Program-made: the position numbers and the translations under genes
Notes under the pieces: model-generated
What the model saw: the letters and a program-made list of their open reading frames with translations, nothing else
The model's database searches: none
Told to the model about the DNA's origin: nothing
DNA from: Bacteroidota bacterium
GTDB lineage: Bacteria > Bacteroidota > Bacteroidia > Palsa-965
DNA: 64,000 nucleotides
Assembly: GCA_016194975.1 (NCBI GenBank)
Contig: JACQAM010000019.1
Span: forward strand, 1 to 64,000
Direction of reading: 5' to 3'
Shown here: positions 49,109 through 57,350 of the stretch, in pieces
Layout: every line of letters starts with the position of its first letter
Position numbering within the stretch: position 1 is the stretch's first letter

Positions 49109-49776
49109 TTTTCAAATGTTTTTGCGGATGAAAGCTGAATTTCATTTTCCTCTTTACCGCAGGTACAGGTGTAGTTTGATTTTTCTTTTGGTTTTTTCGC
49201 GGTCTTTATTCCGAGTTCTTTTGCATAGAGCCATAATTTTTTCTGCAGGATCATTCTTGCTCTTGAAACACGGCTGCGTACCGTGCCAATGGGAATTACC
49301 AGGATAGAAGAAATTTCTTCGTAAGAGAAATCTTCCATATCGCAAAGAACAATTGCTTCGCGGAATTCTTCCGGCAATTCGTTGATCGCATTTTCAAACT
49401 GTTTTTGCGTGAGCGCACTGATGAATTTTTTCTCGGGATTTCCTTCTTCCACAAAATCGGTTTTCGATAATGCTTCGAATAAGGAGAAATTATTTTCGTT
49501 CTCATCCCGGTCTTCATTCCCGATCTCCACCATTTTTTTTCTCTTCCTGTAATTACTGATGAATTGATTGTTCATAATGCGGAAGAGCCATTGCCGCACC
49601 TTGCCCTGATCTTTCAGCCCGCCGAAATTATCATGAGCTTTAAGAATCGTTTCAGAAACAAGATCATCGGCATCGAAATTATTTTTGCAAAGACTCAACG
49701 CGAATCGCTGCAGTGAAAGATGATTTTCCACTACGAGTTTTGTAAAAAGTTTCTTTTTATTTTCTGATGTACTCAT
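49105..49776 (-). CDS. ECF-type sigma-70 factor with Cys-containing C-terminal tail
   Basis: 223 aa. Region 2 is DADDLVSETILKAHDNFGGL to WLFRIMNNQFISNYRKRKK; region 4 is LPEEFREAIVLCDMEDFSYE then EISSILVIPIGTVRSRVSRA. A further 30 residues after region 4 end in SNYTCTCGKEENEI, with a C-x-C pair that could bind metal or sense redox state. It is upstream of its likely zinc-finger anti-sigma partner and follows the DsrE gene on the same strand. Confidence 0.88.
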   Translation of the reverse strand: MSTSENKKKLFTKLVVENHLSLQRFALSLCKNNFDADDLVSETILKAHDNFGGLKDQGKVRQWLFRIMNNQFISNYRKRKKMVEIGNEDRDENENNFSLFEALSKTDFVEEGNPEKKFISALTQKQFENAINELPEEFREAIVLCDMEDFSYEEISSILVIPIGTVRSRVSRARMILQKKLWLYAKELGIKTAKKPKEKSNYTCTCGKEENEIQLSSAKTFEK

Positions 49777-49809
49777 TGCTAAAATGAAGATACGATATCG
49801 CGGGCGGAT

Positions 49810-50172
49810 TTATATAGTACAGGAAACAGCGCCGCTCAATAATTCTTCCACGAGATTGGCAGCCGTAACGATCTGCGCTCCTTCAATCAGATCGGCTTCG
49901 GTAATGCCGCGCGGTTTTGTACATGCGCCGCACGCCCAGATCCTGCCACCGTTAGCAATGAAAGAAGTGATGATGTCCTGGAGGTTTGCATAACCCTCTT
50001 TTTTTACCTGCGCTGCATAACCCTTCGTTGCTAATCGCACACCTTCGATCGTAAGAAAAACAGTTGCTTTCTGATCGGCGGTTACCGCTACATTTCCAAC
50101 GATGAAAGGAAGAATGGCGCGTTCAGCATCTTCTTTTCCGTAGGTGCAGTGAATCAAAAGTGATTTTGACAT
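49810..50172 (-). CDS. DsrE family sulfur-relay-like protein
   Basis: 120 aa. LLIHCTYGKEDAERAILPFI, then VFLTIEGVRLATKGYAA and the conserved Cys block RIWACGACTKPRGI, the DsrE/DsrF pattern. The C of WACGAC would carry a persulfide. It is one member of a set with the TusA-like and rhodanese proteins, which in known systems hand sulfur from one carrier to another. Confidence 0.85.
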   Translation of the reverse strand: MSKSLLIHCTYGKEDAERAILPFIVGNVAVTADQKATVFLTIEGVRLATKGYAAQVKKEGYANLQDIITSFIANGGRIWACGACTKPRGITEADLIEGAQIVTAANLVEELLSGAVSCTI

Positions 50173-50191
50173 AGTAGAGGTTTTTTTAATT

Positions 50192-50422
50192 TTATTTTTT
50201 CCGAATGAAGAACAATGTATTGTCGGTGTCGATCTCCTGCGTGCCTACGAGCGTGTGGCCTGTGAGCCGGCACCAGGCAGGTACGCCCACGCGCGAAGCC
50301 GGATCATCATTGAAAACGCCGAGCACCTGCTGCGGAAGAATTTCTTTCATCGCAATTTTTATTTCCGGCGTGAGGTTCACGCACGCGAGGCCCTTCGCAT
50401 TTATTTCTTTATCGGCTTTCAT
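50192..50422 (-). CDS. TusA family sulfurtransferase-like protein
   Basis: 76 aa, the usual length. INAKGLACVNLTPEIKIAMK keeps the TusA cysteine, but the family's C-P-x-P motif is replaced by C-V-N-L-T-P. GVPAWCRLTGHTLVGTQEID is the conserved C-x-x-x-G-H end. It probably carries sulfur between the DsrE and other partners, though the changed motif may alter this. It starts 3 bases from the end of the ArsM-like gene. Confidence 0.8.
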   Translation of the reverse strand: MKADKEINAKGLACVNLTPEIKIAMKEILPQQVLGVFNDDPASRVGVPAWCRLTGHTLVGTQEIDTDNTLFFIRKK

Positions 50423-50424
50423 AT

Positions 50425-51210
50425 TTATTTTTTCTGCGCGAATAAAGAAACACTTTTCACGCCGTATTGTTTCGAAGCGCCTTTCGCCGATTTGGAAATG
50501 AATTCGTACGAAGAATTATTCCGCACGAACAGAACTTCCATTCCGCACGTTTCAATGGAAGATTTGTAAGTGTCTTCCTGTCCTGCGCCGCCTATGCACG
50601 AAGCCCAGAGTGTAGAATCGCAGGTGATGTTTTCCGGCAACTGGTGTTCGGTAACGATATCGGCGATCACCATTCTTCCTTTCGGTTTGAGAACGCGTGC
50701 AACTTCTGCAAAAACTTTTTCTTTATCCGGACAAAGATTGATCACTCCGTTGCTGATGATCACATCGAAACTTGCATCAGCAAAAGGAAGTTGTTCGAGG
50801 TAACCTTTCACAAATTCAACATTCGCAAAATTATTTTCATTCGCCAGGCGTTTCGATTTTTCCAATTGTTCATCCGTCATATCGATTCCGGTAACATGTC
50901 CTGTCTTTCCGACTTTAAGTGCAGTAATGAAAAGATCCATTCCCGATCCGCTTCCGAGATCAAGAACTTTTTCGCCTGCTTTGAAATTTGCAAGATCACA
51001 GAAATAACCCACGCCTGCGAATGATTCTATGGAAGCCGCCGGAATTGAATCGAGACATTCCGTTTCATAGCCCAGCTTTTCAGCAAGCCCGCGCCCCATT
51101 TCGAAATGATATTGTCCTTCCGGCTTCAAAGCCACATCACGATACATTTTTTTTACTTTTTCTTCGAGTTCGCCGGAGTTTACTTTTTTAGGGGTGGTGG
51201 TAGGTTCCAT
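50425..51210 (-). CDS. ArsM-like class I SAM methyltransferase
   Basis: 261 aa from the ATG at 51210 (or 270 from 51237). EKVLDLGSGSGMDLFITALK is motif I, then VTGIDMTDEQLEKSKRLANE, and DVIISNGVINLCPDKEKVF. The block ENITCDSTLWASCIGGAGQ has two cysteines in the place where ArsM enzymes bind As(III). It likely methylates arsenite or a related thiophile, but that is inference. It is the first gene of the operon; no ars efflux gene is present. Confidence 0.8.
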   Translation of the reverse strand: MEPTTTPKKVNSGELEEKVKKMYRDVALKPEGQYHFEMGRGLAEKLGYETECLDSIPAASIESFAGVGYFCDLANFKAGEKVLDLGSGSGMDLFITALKVGKTGHVTGIDMTDEQLEKSKRLANENNFANVEFVKGYLEQLPFADASFDVIISNGVINLCPDKEKVFAEVARVLKPKGRMVIADIVTEHQLPENITCDSTLWASCIGGAGQEDTYKSSIETCGMEVLFVRNNSSYEFISKSAKGASKQYGVKSVSLFAQKK

Positions 51211-51318
51211 GGTCGTAAGGTTTTGTGGTTGTTTCACAATTGACGCGCACGGAGCCCGGAAAGTTCCCGGTTAGGAGAAATAAATTTTAAAAGGAGTAAT
51301 AGAAAGCGGGAGTTATTA

Positions 51319-51363
51319 AGCGGCAGCGGTCAGCGGTGGTAAGCAGTATGCAGAAGGCAGCGG
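51319..51363. repeat. Copy of the GGTAAGCAG/GCAGAAGGCAGC repeat in the 51238-51903 gap
   Basis: GCGGCAGCGGTCAGCGGTGG, then TAAGCAGTATGCAGAAGGCA, resemble the repeats at 47591 and 35020. The 666-base gap otherwise holds the uncertain ORF at 51492-51773 and the repressor operators; 51364-51491 shows no feature. Confidence 0.45.
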
Positions 51364-51491
51364 ACAAAGTATGTTTTGCTCCAATGCAAGTGCGTTCTGC
51401 TCTAAATTCTGGCGAAGAAAAAAATCAAACCCTGAACTCCAGACATTCGCACAAATATTCGTAGTTCCGTATCAATTTGTAATTCGCAACA

Positions 51492-51773
51492 CTACGCAGC
51501 AACTTCAAAACCGGGAGAAGAATTTCCGTGGAGCGAGGCATCGTTCTCATTCGGAATTTCTTTCCCGGTCAATTTGTGCCTGCCGCTTTCTAACGGATCA
51601 TTCGCTATACTCGGGCAGGACTTTTGGGAAACGGAAGCACGCTCTTCCGCTTCTTCATTAATATTTTTATCTGCAGAAAATTCTTCGCCACTCTTTATAT
51701 AGAAGGCCATCATGGCCGGTTCTATCAATAAAGAAATGGGCAGAGTGGAGTGGGTGCGTTGCTGGAAGATCAT
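51492..51773 (-). CDS. Uncertain small ORF divergent from the repressor
   Basis: 93 aa beginning MIFQQRTHSTLPISLLIEPA, without signal peptide, known motif or clear codon bias. Its start is 25 bases from the operator arm and it diverges from the S24-type repressor, a common position for a repressor's target. That is the only reason to list it; it may well be a chance frame. Confidence 0.3.
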   Translation of the reverse strand: MIFQQRTHSTLPISLLIEPAMMAFYIKSGEEFSADKNINEEAEERASVSQKSCPSIANDPLESGRHKLTGKEIPNENDASLHGNSSPGFEVAA

Positions 51774-51798
51774 AAGCAGAGGTTTTTAGTTATTAACA

Positions 51799-51852
51799 TT
51801 TACTATATTTTAAGGCCTTTTACTACCTTTCACGCAACAAAAATATAGTAAA
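51799..51852. promoter_or_regulatory. 13-bp inverted repeat, likely repressor operator (outer)
   Basis: TTTACTATATTTT (51799-51811) and AAAATATAGTAAA (51840-51852) are exact reverse complements, 28 bases apart, with a partial copy (TTTTACTACC) between them. The pair covers the divergent promoter region. Confidence 0.6.
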
Positions 51853-51885
51853 ACTTAATATAATCCAAATATTTTTATTAAGTTT
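51851..51885 (+). promoter_or_regulatory. 10-bp inverted repeat over the repressor promoter (inner)
   Basis: AAACTTAATA (51851-51860) and TATTAAGTTT (51876-51885) are exact reverse complements with a 15-base spacer. TAAGTTTG (51879-51886) is a TAnnTTTG -7 element overlapping the right arm, so a bound dimer would block transcription of the repressor gene itself. Confidence 0.65.
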
Positions 51886-51903
51886 GTCCAATAATCGAAA
51901 AAC

Positions 51904-52653
51904 ATGACACTCGCCCAACGAATAAAAATGATCAGGAAACAGTTCGGACTTAGTCAGACAGATTTCGCAGAAAAGATCGACATCACGCAAACTTCACTCT
52001 CGCAAATTGAAGGCGAGAAGAATGGAATTTCTTACGATGTATTCAAAGGCATCATTGAGAAATTTGAAATAGATCCTACCTGGCTCATGGACGGAACAGG
52101 TTCAATGATCAGGACTGAATCTTCCAAAAAGAAAACCGGCGCTATTCCGCTCGTGGTGCAGGTGAATAAAAGTGATGAAGAAGAAAATATTGTGGTCGTC
52201 GATCGTAAAGCTGCTGCCGGCTATTTACAGGGACAGGAAGATCCGGATTACATCTCGAAACTTCCTTCGTTCCGTTTGCCCGGATTTCACGGAAAAACTT
52301 TTCGTGCGTTTGAAATTACCGGCGACAGTATGACTCCGGGAATAAAACCGAAAGATCTCATCGTTGGCGCTTACGTGGATTCCCTGCACGAAGTGAAAAA
52401 AGGTGAAGTGTATATTTCTGTTCTTCATGATGGCTCTATTGTTGCAAAAAGAATTATCCCGATAGGCGGAGATAAATATGAATTCCGTTCCGACAATTCT
52501 ACCTACGAACCTTATTATGTGAATGCAGAAGAGATCGCTCAATTATGGAAAGCAGAAGCGCGCATCACCAAAGAACTTGAAAAACCAAAAGAGCATGATA
52601 AATTTTCCGAGATCGAACAGCGATTGATGCAACTCGAGAAAAAAATGAAATGA
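51904..52653 (+). CDS. XRE-family repressor with S24 (LexA/CI-like) peptidase domain
   Basis: 249 aa. An HTH of the Cro/CI type spans 1-65 (QRIKMIRKQFGLSQTDFAEK). AAAGYLQGQ near 103 supplies an A-G-type cleavage site; FEITGDSMTPGIKPKDLIVG has the S24 serine and SIVAKRIIP the lysine. The C-terminal end is a short coiled coil (FSEIEQRLMQLEKKM). It may be released from DNA by RecA-dependent or other cleavage as in LexA/CI. The nested inverted repeats upstream are the likely targets; no phage genes are near. Confidence 0.85.
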   Translation: MTLAQRIKMIRKQFGLSQTDFAEKIDITQTSLSQIEGEKNGISYDVFKGIIEKFEIDPTWLMDGTGSMIRTESSKKKTGAIPLVVQVNKSDEEENIVVVDRKAAAGYLQGQEDPDYISKLPSFRLPGFHGKTFRAFEITGDSMTPGIKPKDLIVGAYVDSLHEVKKGEVYISVLHDGSIVAKRIIPIGGDKYEFRSDNSTYEPYYVNAEEIAQLWKAEARITKELEKPKEHDKFSEIEQRLMQLEKKMK

Positions 52654-52662
52654 GAGTTGCGA

Positions 52663-52682
52663 ATCCCGATTGCAATCGGGAT
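52663..52682. repeat. Perfect 20-bp palindrome ATCCCGATTGCAATCGGGAT
   Basis: The palindrome follows the repressor stop by 10 bases. It may be a hairpin, but no T-run follows; it resembles other palindromes at 338-355, so it may be one of a repeat family. The rest of 52683-52815 shows no gene. Confidence 0.6.
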
Positions 52683-52815
52683 GAATTACAAATAAAGCGA
52701 ATGCCAAATGGCCAATGACAAAAAATCAGATCGGTAAAGAAAATTTTAATCAACGCCAATAGTTCCTGATCAAAGCTGAACCAACTTTGCATTAACTCAT
52801 AAACCAATATTATTT

Positions 52816-53010
52816 ATGAAGATCTACACCACTCAACTCAAAAAAAGTATCCGCGAAAAACTGGAGTCTATCAACGATACAGAATATCTGGCTTCGCTCG
52901 ATGCCATTCTTACTTATGAAGTGATCTCTCCCGACGGAAAAATGCCGGCAGGAAAAAAAGAAAAAAAATTCTTCCTGAAAAAATTCTGGCCATTCATCCC
53001 GGTCTCTTAG
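52816..53010 (+). CDS. Small basic hypothetical protein
   Basis: 64 aa. The first half (MKIYTTQLKKSIREKLESIN) is helical with an alternating charge pattern; the second half (GKMPAGKKEKKFFLKKFWPF) is strongly basic and ends with aromatics. It resembles small DNA- or partner-binding proteins; no family is recognised. A strong terminator lies 26 bases downstream, which supports a real, monocistronic transcript. Confidence 0.55.
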   Translation: MKIYTTQLKKSIREKLESINDTEYLASLDAILTYEVISPDGKMPAGKKEKKFFLKKFWPFIPVS

Positions 53011-53035
53011 TCGTTAATCTTTCCCCGGTTAACCG

Positions 53036-53082
53036 CCGGCCACTGCTTCCATTGCCATGGTTTTGTAGTGGCCGGTTTTTTT
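53036..53082 (+). terminator. Intrinsic terminator after the small basic gene
   Basis: CCGGCCACT (53036-53044) and AGTGGCCGG (53067-53075) form a perfect 9-bp stem; a run of seven T (53076-53082) follows. The loop is 22 bases. Confidence 0.85.
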
Positions 53083-53187
53083 CTGAGAACGATCATTTTT
53101 ATTTTCCTGACCAGCATCATCTCTTTTACTGAGCGCCATCATAATAATTAATTTCCATCTTCATGAAATTTGGCAAAAACAAATTTT

Positions 53188-53418
53188 ATGGATACTTCTT
53201 CTACCGAACACTACGATTACGCCGAAGAAAAAATCGGGAAAAAACAAAAAAGTACCGGAAAAAAAGCGCTCATCTTTTTCAGTTCAGGCGCATCCATTAT
53301 TTATTTCGCCGCACTTTATTATTGCTACTCCACGGGACATATTATGGAAACTTATGTTGTGGGTGGCGCCATGCTTGTGGTCGGCGCATTTCTCATTCGC
53401 GCTTACCGGGCACTCTGA
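53188..53418 (+). CDS. Small membrane protein of unknown function
   Basis: 76 aa from the ATG at 53188; a TTG at 53170 would add six residues. A soluble basic head (TEHYDYAEEKIGKKQK) is followed by two membrane helices (IFFSSGASIIYFAALYYC and ETYVVGGAMLVVGAFLI). No family is recognised. It converges on the TonB receptor, 9 bases from its end. Confidence 0.6.
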   Translation: MDTSSTEHYDYAEEKIGKKQKSTGKKALIFFSSGASIIYFAALYYCYSTGHIMETYVVGGAMLVVGAFLIRAYRAL

Positions 53419-53427
53419 AAAAAAATT

Positions 53428-55920
53428 TCAGAAACGTACGATCACGCGAACACTGAGTTGCCGGTTCGTGAGATAATTCGGCACCGCATACGTTCTGCCC
53501 GTCACATCTTTTACCCAATAGTAAGAGATCGTGTTCTGCACTTGTAAGAGATTGTAAACTTCCATTCCCACCCACAACGATTTCATGAAATGAAACGGAC
53601 TCGATTGTTTCAACGGTTTACTTTCTTTAATGATCTGGTAAGAAAATCCGATGTCCACACGGCGATAAGGAGGCATACGGAAAATTGCTTTGTAACGTTC
53701 GTGAGTCGGAGGGCCGAACGGAAGTCCGCTTCCGAAAATTAATCCGAGATTCATCTTGCATGATTCCACATGCGGAAGATAATCCTGGAAAAAAAGTGAG
53801 AACGTGAGCAACTGATCGGTCGGGCGCGGAATAAATCCCGGTGTTACTTTAATGCTGTCCACCGGAACATTATTGTAAGTGTATCCCGGAATGATGGTGT
53901 CGCCGTCTGAATTTTTGTAGATGTAATAATAATCGTTGTAAAGATCTTCACGCGTGCGCAGCAAAGAAATATTCACCCACGAATCTACGCCCTTCACAAA
54001 TTCTCCGTTCAATCGCGCGTCGAGCCCGTACGCGTAGCCATGCGAAAGATTCGCTCCGAAATAACGCATGCGCACATCATTCACTTCATACGGAATTAAA
54101 TTGTCGAGATATTTATAATAACCTTCCACGATCAAACGGAACGGGCGTCCCCATGCGAGAAAAGTAACATCAGTTCCGGCAATGGCGTGAACAGAAGTCT
54201 GCGCTTTCACATCACGATGAACAATTCCCTGCAGGTCACGCAACTCTTTATAAAAAGGCGGCTGATCATACAATCCGCCGGCGAGACGGAAAAGAATATT
54301 TCTTTTTTTACTGTTCGGCCTCCATTCTAATTGCGCACGCGGGCTCACGATGAGTTGATTGTTCATGTCCCAGTAATTTCCGCGCACACCGAGCGTGATC
54401 TGCAATTGTGAAGTATCGCGCAGCGTTTTTCTCCAGCGCATTTGCCCATAACCGATGATGCGGTTTGAAAATAATTCTGCGCGGCTTTTGATCACATCCT
54501 GCAGATCAATGGAACTGGTTGGGTAATACGGAATGGAATATCCTGCAGAATCCACATAATTCCATTCGCTGATCTCATCATGAATTCTTTCATTCTGAAA
54601 ACGCAATCCAAAATTCCAGGAAATAGAATCAGTAGTGCGCGAAGTTTTTATTTCTGCATTGTTCACCCACGCGTTCAAATAATTTCTTGCGTGATTGATG
54701 TAAGTTCCAACGCCACGATTGAATGCAACTTGTCCGAATGTAGGTTTTCCGAAATCCGCTTCCAGTTGATCGATGTAGTATTGTCCCTGCACATCGAACT
54801 GTTCCGATTCGTAAGTATTAAAAGAAGAGAGGATGAATTTTGTATTCCAGTGACGACGATCATAATTCAGCGAAACGGCATTGAACAAAGTGTTGAAGCG
54901 ATTGATCTCTTGCCCGTCGAAATAAACAGTGAACTGTAATGCGTTGTTGATCGTACCGAAATCCGTTTGCCGTGTTGAAGGAACAAGATTGTATTTATTC
55001 ACCGCATAATTCCCGAGATAACTGATGGAAAGTTCAGGCGTGATATGATAATTGAGAAACGTTTGCACATCAGTGAAGTTCGTGTGATAATCTCCTTTTG
55101 TTTCCAGCGAACGCAGCAAATATTTATTTGATTTTTCACGAATGCCGATCATCCAGGTGAAACGCGTGTTGTCTGAAATTCCTTCTACTTCCGCACTCGC
55201 ACCGAGCAAACTCATCGAAGCAACACCTGCAAATTTTGTCGGCTCGCGGTAAGTGATGTCAAGTACCGACGCCATCTTATCACCATACTTCGCTTCGAAT
55301 CCTCCTGCAGAAAAATAAATATCGTCGGTCATATCCACATTCACAAAACTCAATCCTTCCTGCTGGCCCGCGCGCGTGAGTAACGGGCGATACACTTCGA
55401 TCCCATTCACATAAACAAGATTCTCATCGAAACTTCCGCCGCGCACCGAATATTGCGTACTCAATTCATTATTCGTATTTGCGCCCACATGCACAAGAAT
55501 ATCTTTCACATCGCCACCTGTTGTAGAAACGATCTCGCGGAATTCCTTCGGTGGAATATGTTCGAAATCGCGGTGCTCTTTAATGATGATCGTTTCGCTC
55601 ACTTTCGGTTGCATCACCACATCGAGATGTTTCGTTTCACCATTTTTCAGAAAGACACTTTCCCTGCGAATGAAATAACCGGAACATACGACGATGATCG
55701 TATCGGTTTTATCAGCAGGAATATTCAGTTTGAAATTTCCCGATGAATCAGTGGTGTAAGAAATATTTGTTCCGAAAACAGAAACAGAAGCGAATTCAAT
55801 TTTTTTTCCCGTAGAATCGGCAACAGTTCCTTTCAGTGTTGCAGTTTGTGCGCGAAGAAAAAACGGGAGAAGGAAAAAAAATAACGAATAGAAAAAATAT
55901 TTTTTTGTCCTGTATTTCAT
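53428..55920 (-). CDS. TonB-dependent receptor with carboxypeptidase-regulatory domain
   Basis: 830 aa from the ATG at 55920; the open frame continues to 56220 over the upstream gene but has no signal peptide. KKYFFYSLFFFLLPFFLRAQ is the signal. Residues about 27-110 form the CarboxypepD_reg-like domain (TLKGTVADSTGKKIEFASVS). The plug starts about 125 with FREIVSTTGGDVKDILVHVG and YSVRGGSFDENLVYVNGIEV. The remaining 580 residues form a 22-strand barrel ending RQLSVRVIVRF with a terminal Phe. Substrate unknown. It lies 23 bases past a second CarboxypepD-type gene. Confidence 0.88.
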   Translation of the reverse strand: MKYRTKKYFFYSLFFFLLPFFLRAQTATLKGTVADSTGKKIEFASVSVFGTNISYTTDSSGNFKLNIPADKTDTIIVVCSGYFIRRESVFLKNGETKHLDVVMQPKVSETIIIKEHRDFEHIPPKEFREIVSTTGGDVKDILVHVGANTNNELSTQYSVRGGSFDENLVYVNGIEVYRPLLTRAGQQEGLSFVNVDMTDDIYFSAGGFEAKYGDKMASVLDITYREPTKFAGVASMSLLGASAEVEGISDNTRFTWMIGIREKSNKYLLRSLETKGDYHTNFTDVQTFLNYHITPELSISYLGNYAVNKYNLVPSTRQTDFGTINNALQFTVYFDGQEINRFNTLFNAVSLNYDRRHWNTKFILSSFNTYESEQFDVQGQYYIDQLEADFGKPTFGQVAFNRGVGTYINHARNYLNAWVNNAEIKTSRTTDSISWNFGLRFQNERIHDEISEWNYVDSAGYSIPYYPTSSIDLQDVIKSRAELFSNRIIGYGQMRWRKTLRDTSQLQITLGVRGNYWDMNNQLIVSPRAQLEWRPNSKKRNILFRLAGGLYDQPPFYKELRDLQGIVHRDVKAQTSVHAIAGTDVTFLAWGRPFRLIVEGYYKYLDNLIPYEVNDVRMRYFGANLSHGYAYGLDARLNGEFVKGVDSWVNISLLRTREDLYNDYYYIYKNSDGDTIIPGYTYNNVPVDSIKVTPGFIPRPTDQLLTFSLFFQDYLPHVESCKMNLGLIFGSGLPFGPPTHERYKAIFRMPPYRRVDIGFSYQIIKESKPLKQSSPFHFMKSLWVGMEVYNLLQVQNTISYYWVKDVTGRTYAVPNYLTNRQLSVRVIVRF

Positions 55921-55943
55921 AAAAAATAAAAAGGACGGAAATT

Positions 55944-56606
55944 TCATTGACGTTTCAGGTCTCCGTTGTGCAGCGCCTGTATGAATCTCGACCAGGCGAT
56001 CGGGTTGAGCAGGTTGTTCGGAGGAAGTCCTCCCGCATAATAATTTTTCTGCGTGCGCATTTGAGTCGCGCTTGCTGCAGCCATTCCTGCGTCGGCAGCG
56101 AGATACATGGTTGAACTGATCTTGTCGGCTTGTGCAAGATTGCTCCGCGCGCGCTCGAGATCGTCCGACGGAACACTGGCAGATAAAAATGCAGTACGGA
56201 ATCTTTCTTTGGATGGCCATGGATAAACGATCGCTTCGCGCAGTAAGATCGTGTCGAGGTATAACGCCTGTACGTGATTGTAATTGTTGCTCAATTCAAA
56301 AGTGTCGGGAACAATAAAAGTTCCCTGCCGGTAACCGAGGCCGAAGAAATCGACAGTATCTCCTTCCTGCACCACCATCGAATAATATCCGTTGGCATTT
56401 CCGAAAACGCCGCGTTCGGTATGCCGCACTACGAGTGCTACAAACGGAAGCGGATTGAGACTGTCTCCATCTACGATCAGGCCTGAGAATTGAATGACTT
56501 TTTTTGTCGTGTCCTTCGCTACAGGATTCTGTGAAAAAATATTTTTTCCCGGAAGCAAAAGAACTGCGACCAAAAGCAGGAGCCGGAATGAAAAAATATT
56601 CTTCAT
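55944..56606 (-). CDS. Secreted protein with carboxypeptidase-regulatory-like domain
   Basis: 220 aa from the ATG at 56606. Signal: MKNIFSFRLLLLVAVLLL to FSQ. Residues about 40-115 are a CarboxypepD_reg-like Ig domain (SGLIVDGDSLNPLPFVALVV, NGYYSMVVQEGDTVDFFGLG). The rest is helical without known motif. It is upstream of the TonB receptor on the same strand and may assist it, for instance in signal transduction or as a partner. Confidence 0.7.
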   Translation of the reverse strand: MKNIFSFRLLLLVAVLLLPGKNIFSQNPVAKDTTKKVIQFSGLIVDGDSLNPLPFVALVVRHTERGVFGNANGYYSMVVQEGDTVDFFGLGYRQGTFIVPDTFELSNNYNHVQALYLDTILLREAIVYPWPSKERFRTAFLSASVPSDDLERARSNLAQADKISSTMYLAADAGMAAASATQMRTQKNYYAGGLPPNNLLNPIAWSRFIQALHNGDLKRQ

Positions 56607-56718
56607 CGCTGACTCAAATTTACTCAAAATAACAGGTCGGACATCAAACGTCATTTGCCACATTTTATTATGAAAGACGTGGATTTTCCCTGATAGTTGT
56701 CAGCTGGAGAATGAAAGA

Positions 56719-57339
56719 TCAGCGGAAATGAAGTGCAGCATAAATTCCGAAAGTGGAACTGTTTCCCGATGGAAAAATTGCAGGGGAGATGTTCATGGAG
56801 AGATCATCATTCACATTGAAACTCATCAGGTGCGCATCCACTGCAGCATCAATAAGATTCAATGTGTAAAGAGCCGTTGCGCCAATGACACAAAGATTGC
56901 GGTAACGTTCGTAATAATTTTTCAATGTTACCAGGTCATCATCCGAATAAGAAGGATAAGGATCGATCGTGTTCGGATCATTGTCATAACGATAAAGTAA
57001 TGCGTGATGATATTTTGTCCATTCACGTTCGTTCCACCAGAATCCATAACCGAGCCCGGCAAATCCTGCATAAATGATCGGCACTTTCCAGTATTTCTTA
57101 TTGTACACCTGCCCGAGTCCCGGCAAACAGGCACTGTAGATCACCGCTTTTTTCGGGGAATGGATCTTTTGTTTGAGAAGAGAATCGTGCGGAAGAGAAT
57201 CGGTGAAAGAAAATGAATTTCCGTAATGAAAATTATTTTTTATTCCAACGGAAAATTGTGCGCGCAGAAAAAACGGAAAAAAAATAACGATCGCCAGTGA
57301 AAAAAAACAGTTCCGGGAATTCAGCGAACGATCGGCCAT
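56719..57339 (-). CDS. DUF5683-family protein
   Basis: 206 aa with a signal peptide (LNSRNCFFSLAIVIFFPFFL). KAVIYSACLPGLGQVYNKKY then WKVPIIYAGFAGLGYGFWW is the DUF5683 signature with two small membrane segments; YTLNLIDAAVDAHLM is the conserved end. The family is common in Bacteroidota and its role is unknown. It follows parB by 11 bases, on the same strand. Confidence 0.85.
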   Translation of the reverse strand: MADRSLNSRNCFFSLAIVIFFPFFLRAQFSVGIKNNFHYGNSFSFTDSLPHDSLLKQKIHSPKKAVIYSACLPGLGQVYNKKYWKVPIIYAGFAGLGYGFWWNEREWTKYHHALLYRYDNDPNTIDPYPSYSDDDLVTLKNYYERYRNLCVIGATALYTLNLIDAAVDAHLMSFNVNDDLSMNISPAIFPSGNSSTFGIYAALHFR

Positions 57340-57350
57340 GAGAAATGGAA

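Noticed and set aside
53163-53456. Alternative 97-codon frame over the small membrane protein
   Set aside because: Its translation is arginine- and tyrosine-rich without structure, whereas the overlapping frame gives two clean membrane helices.
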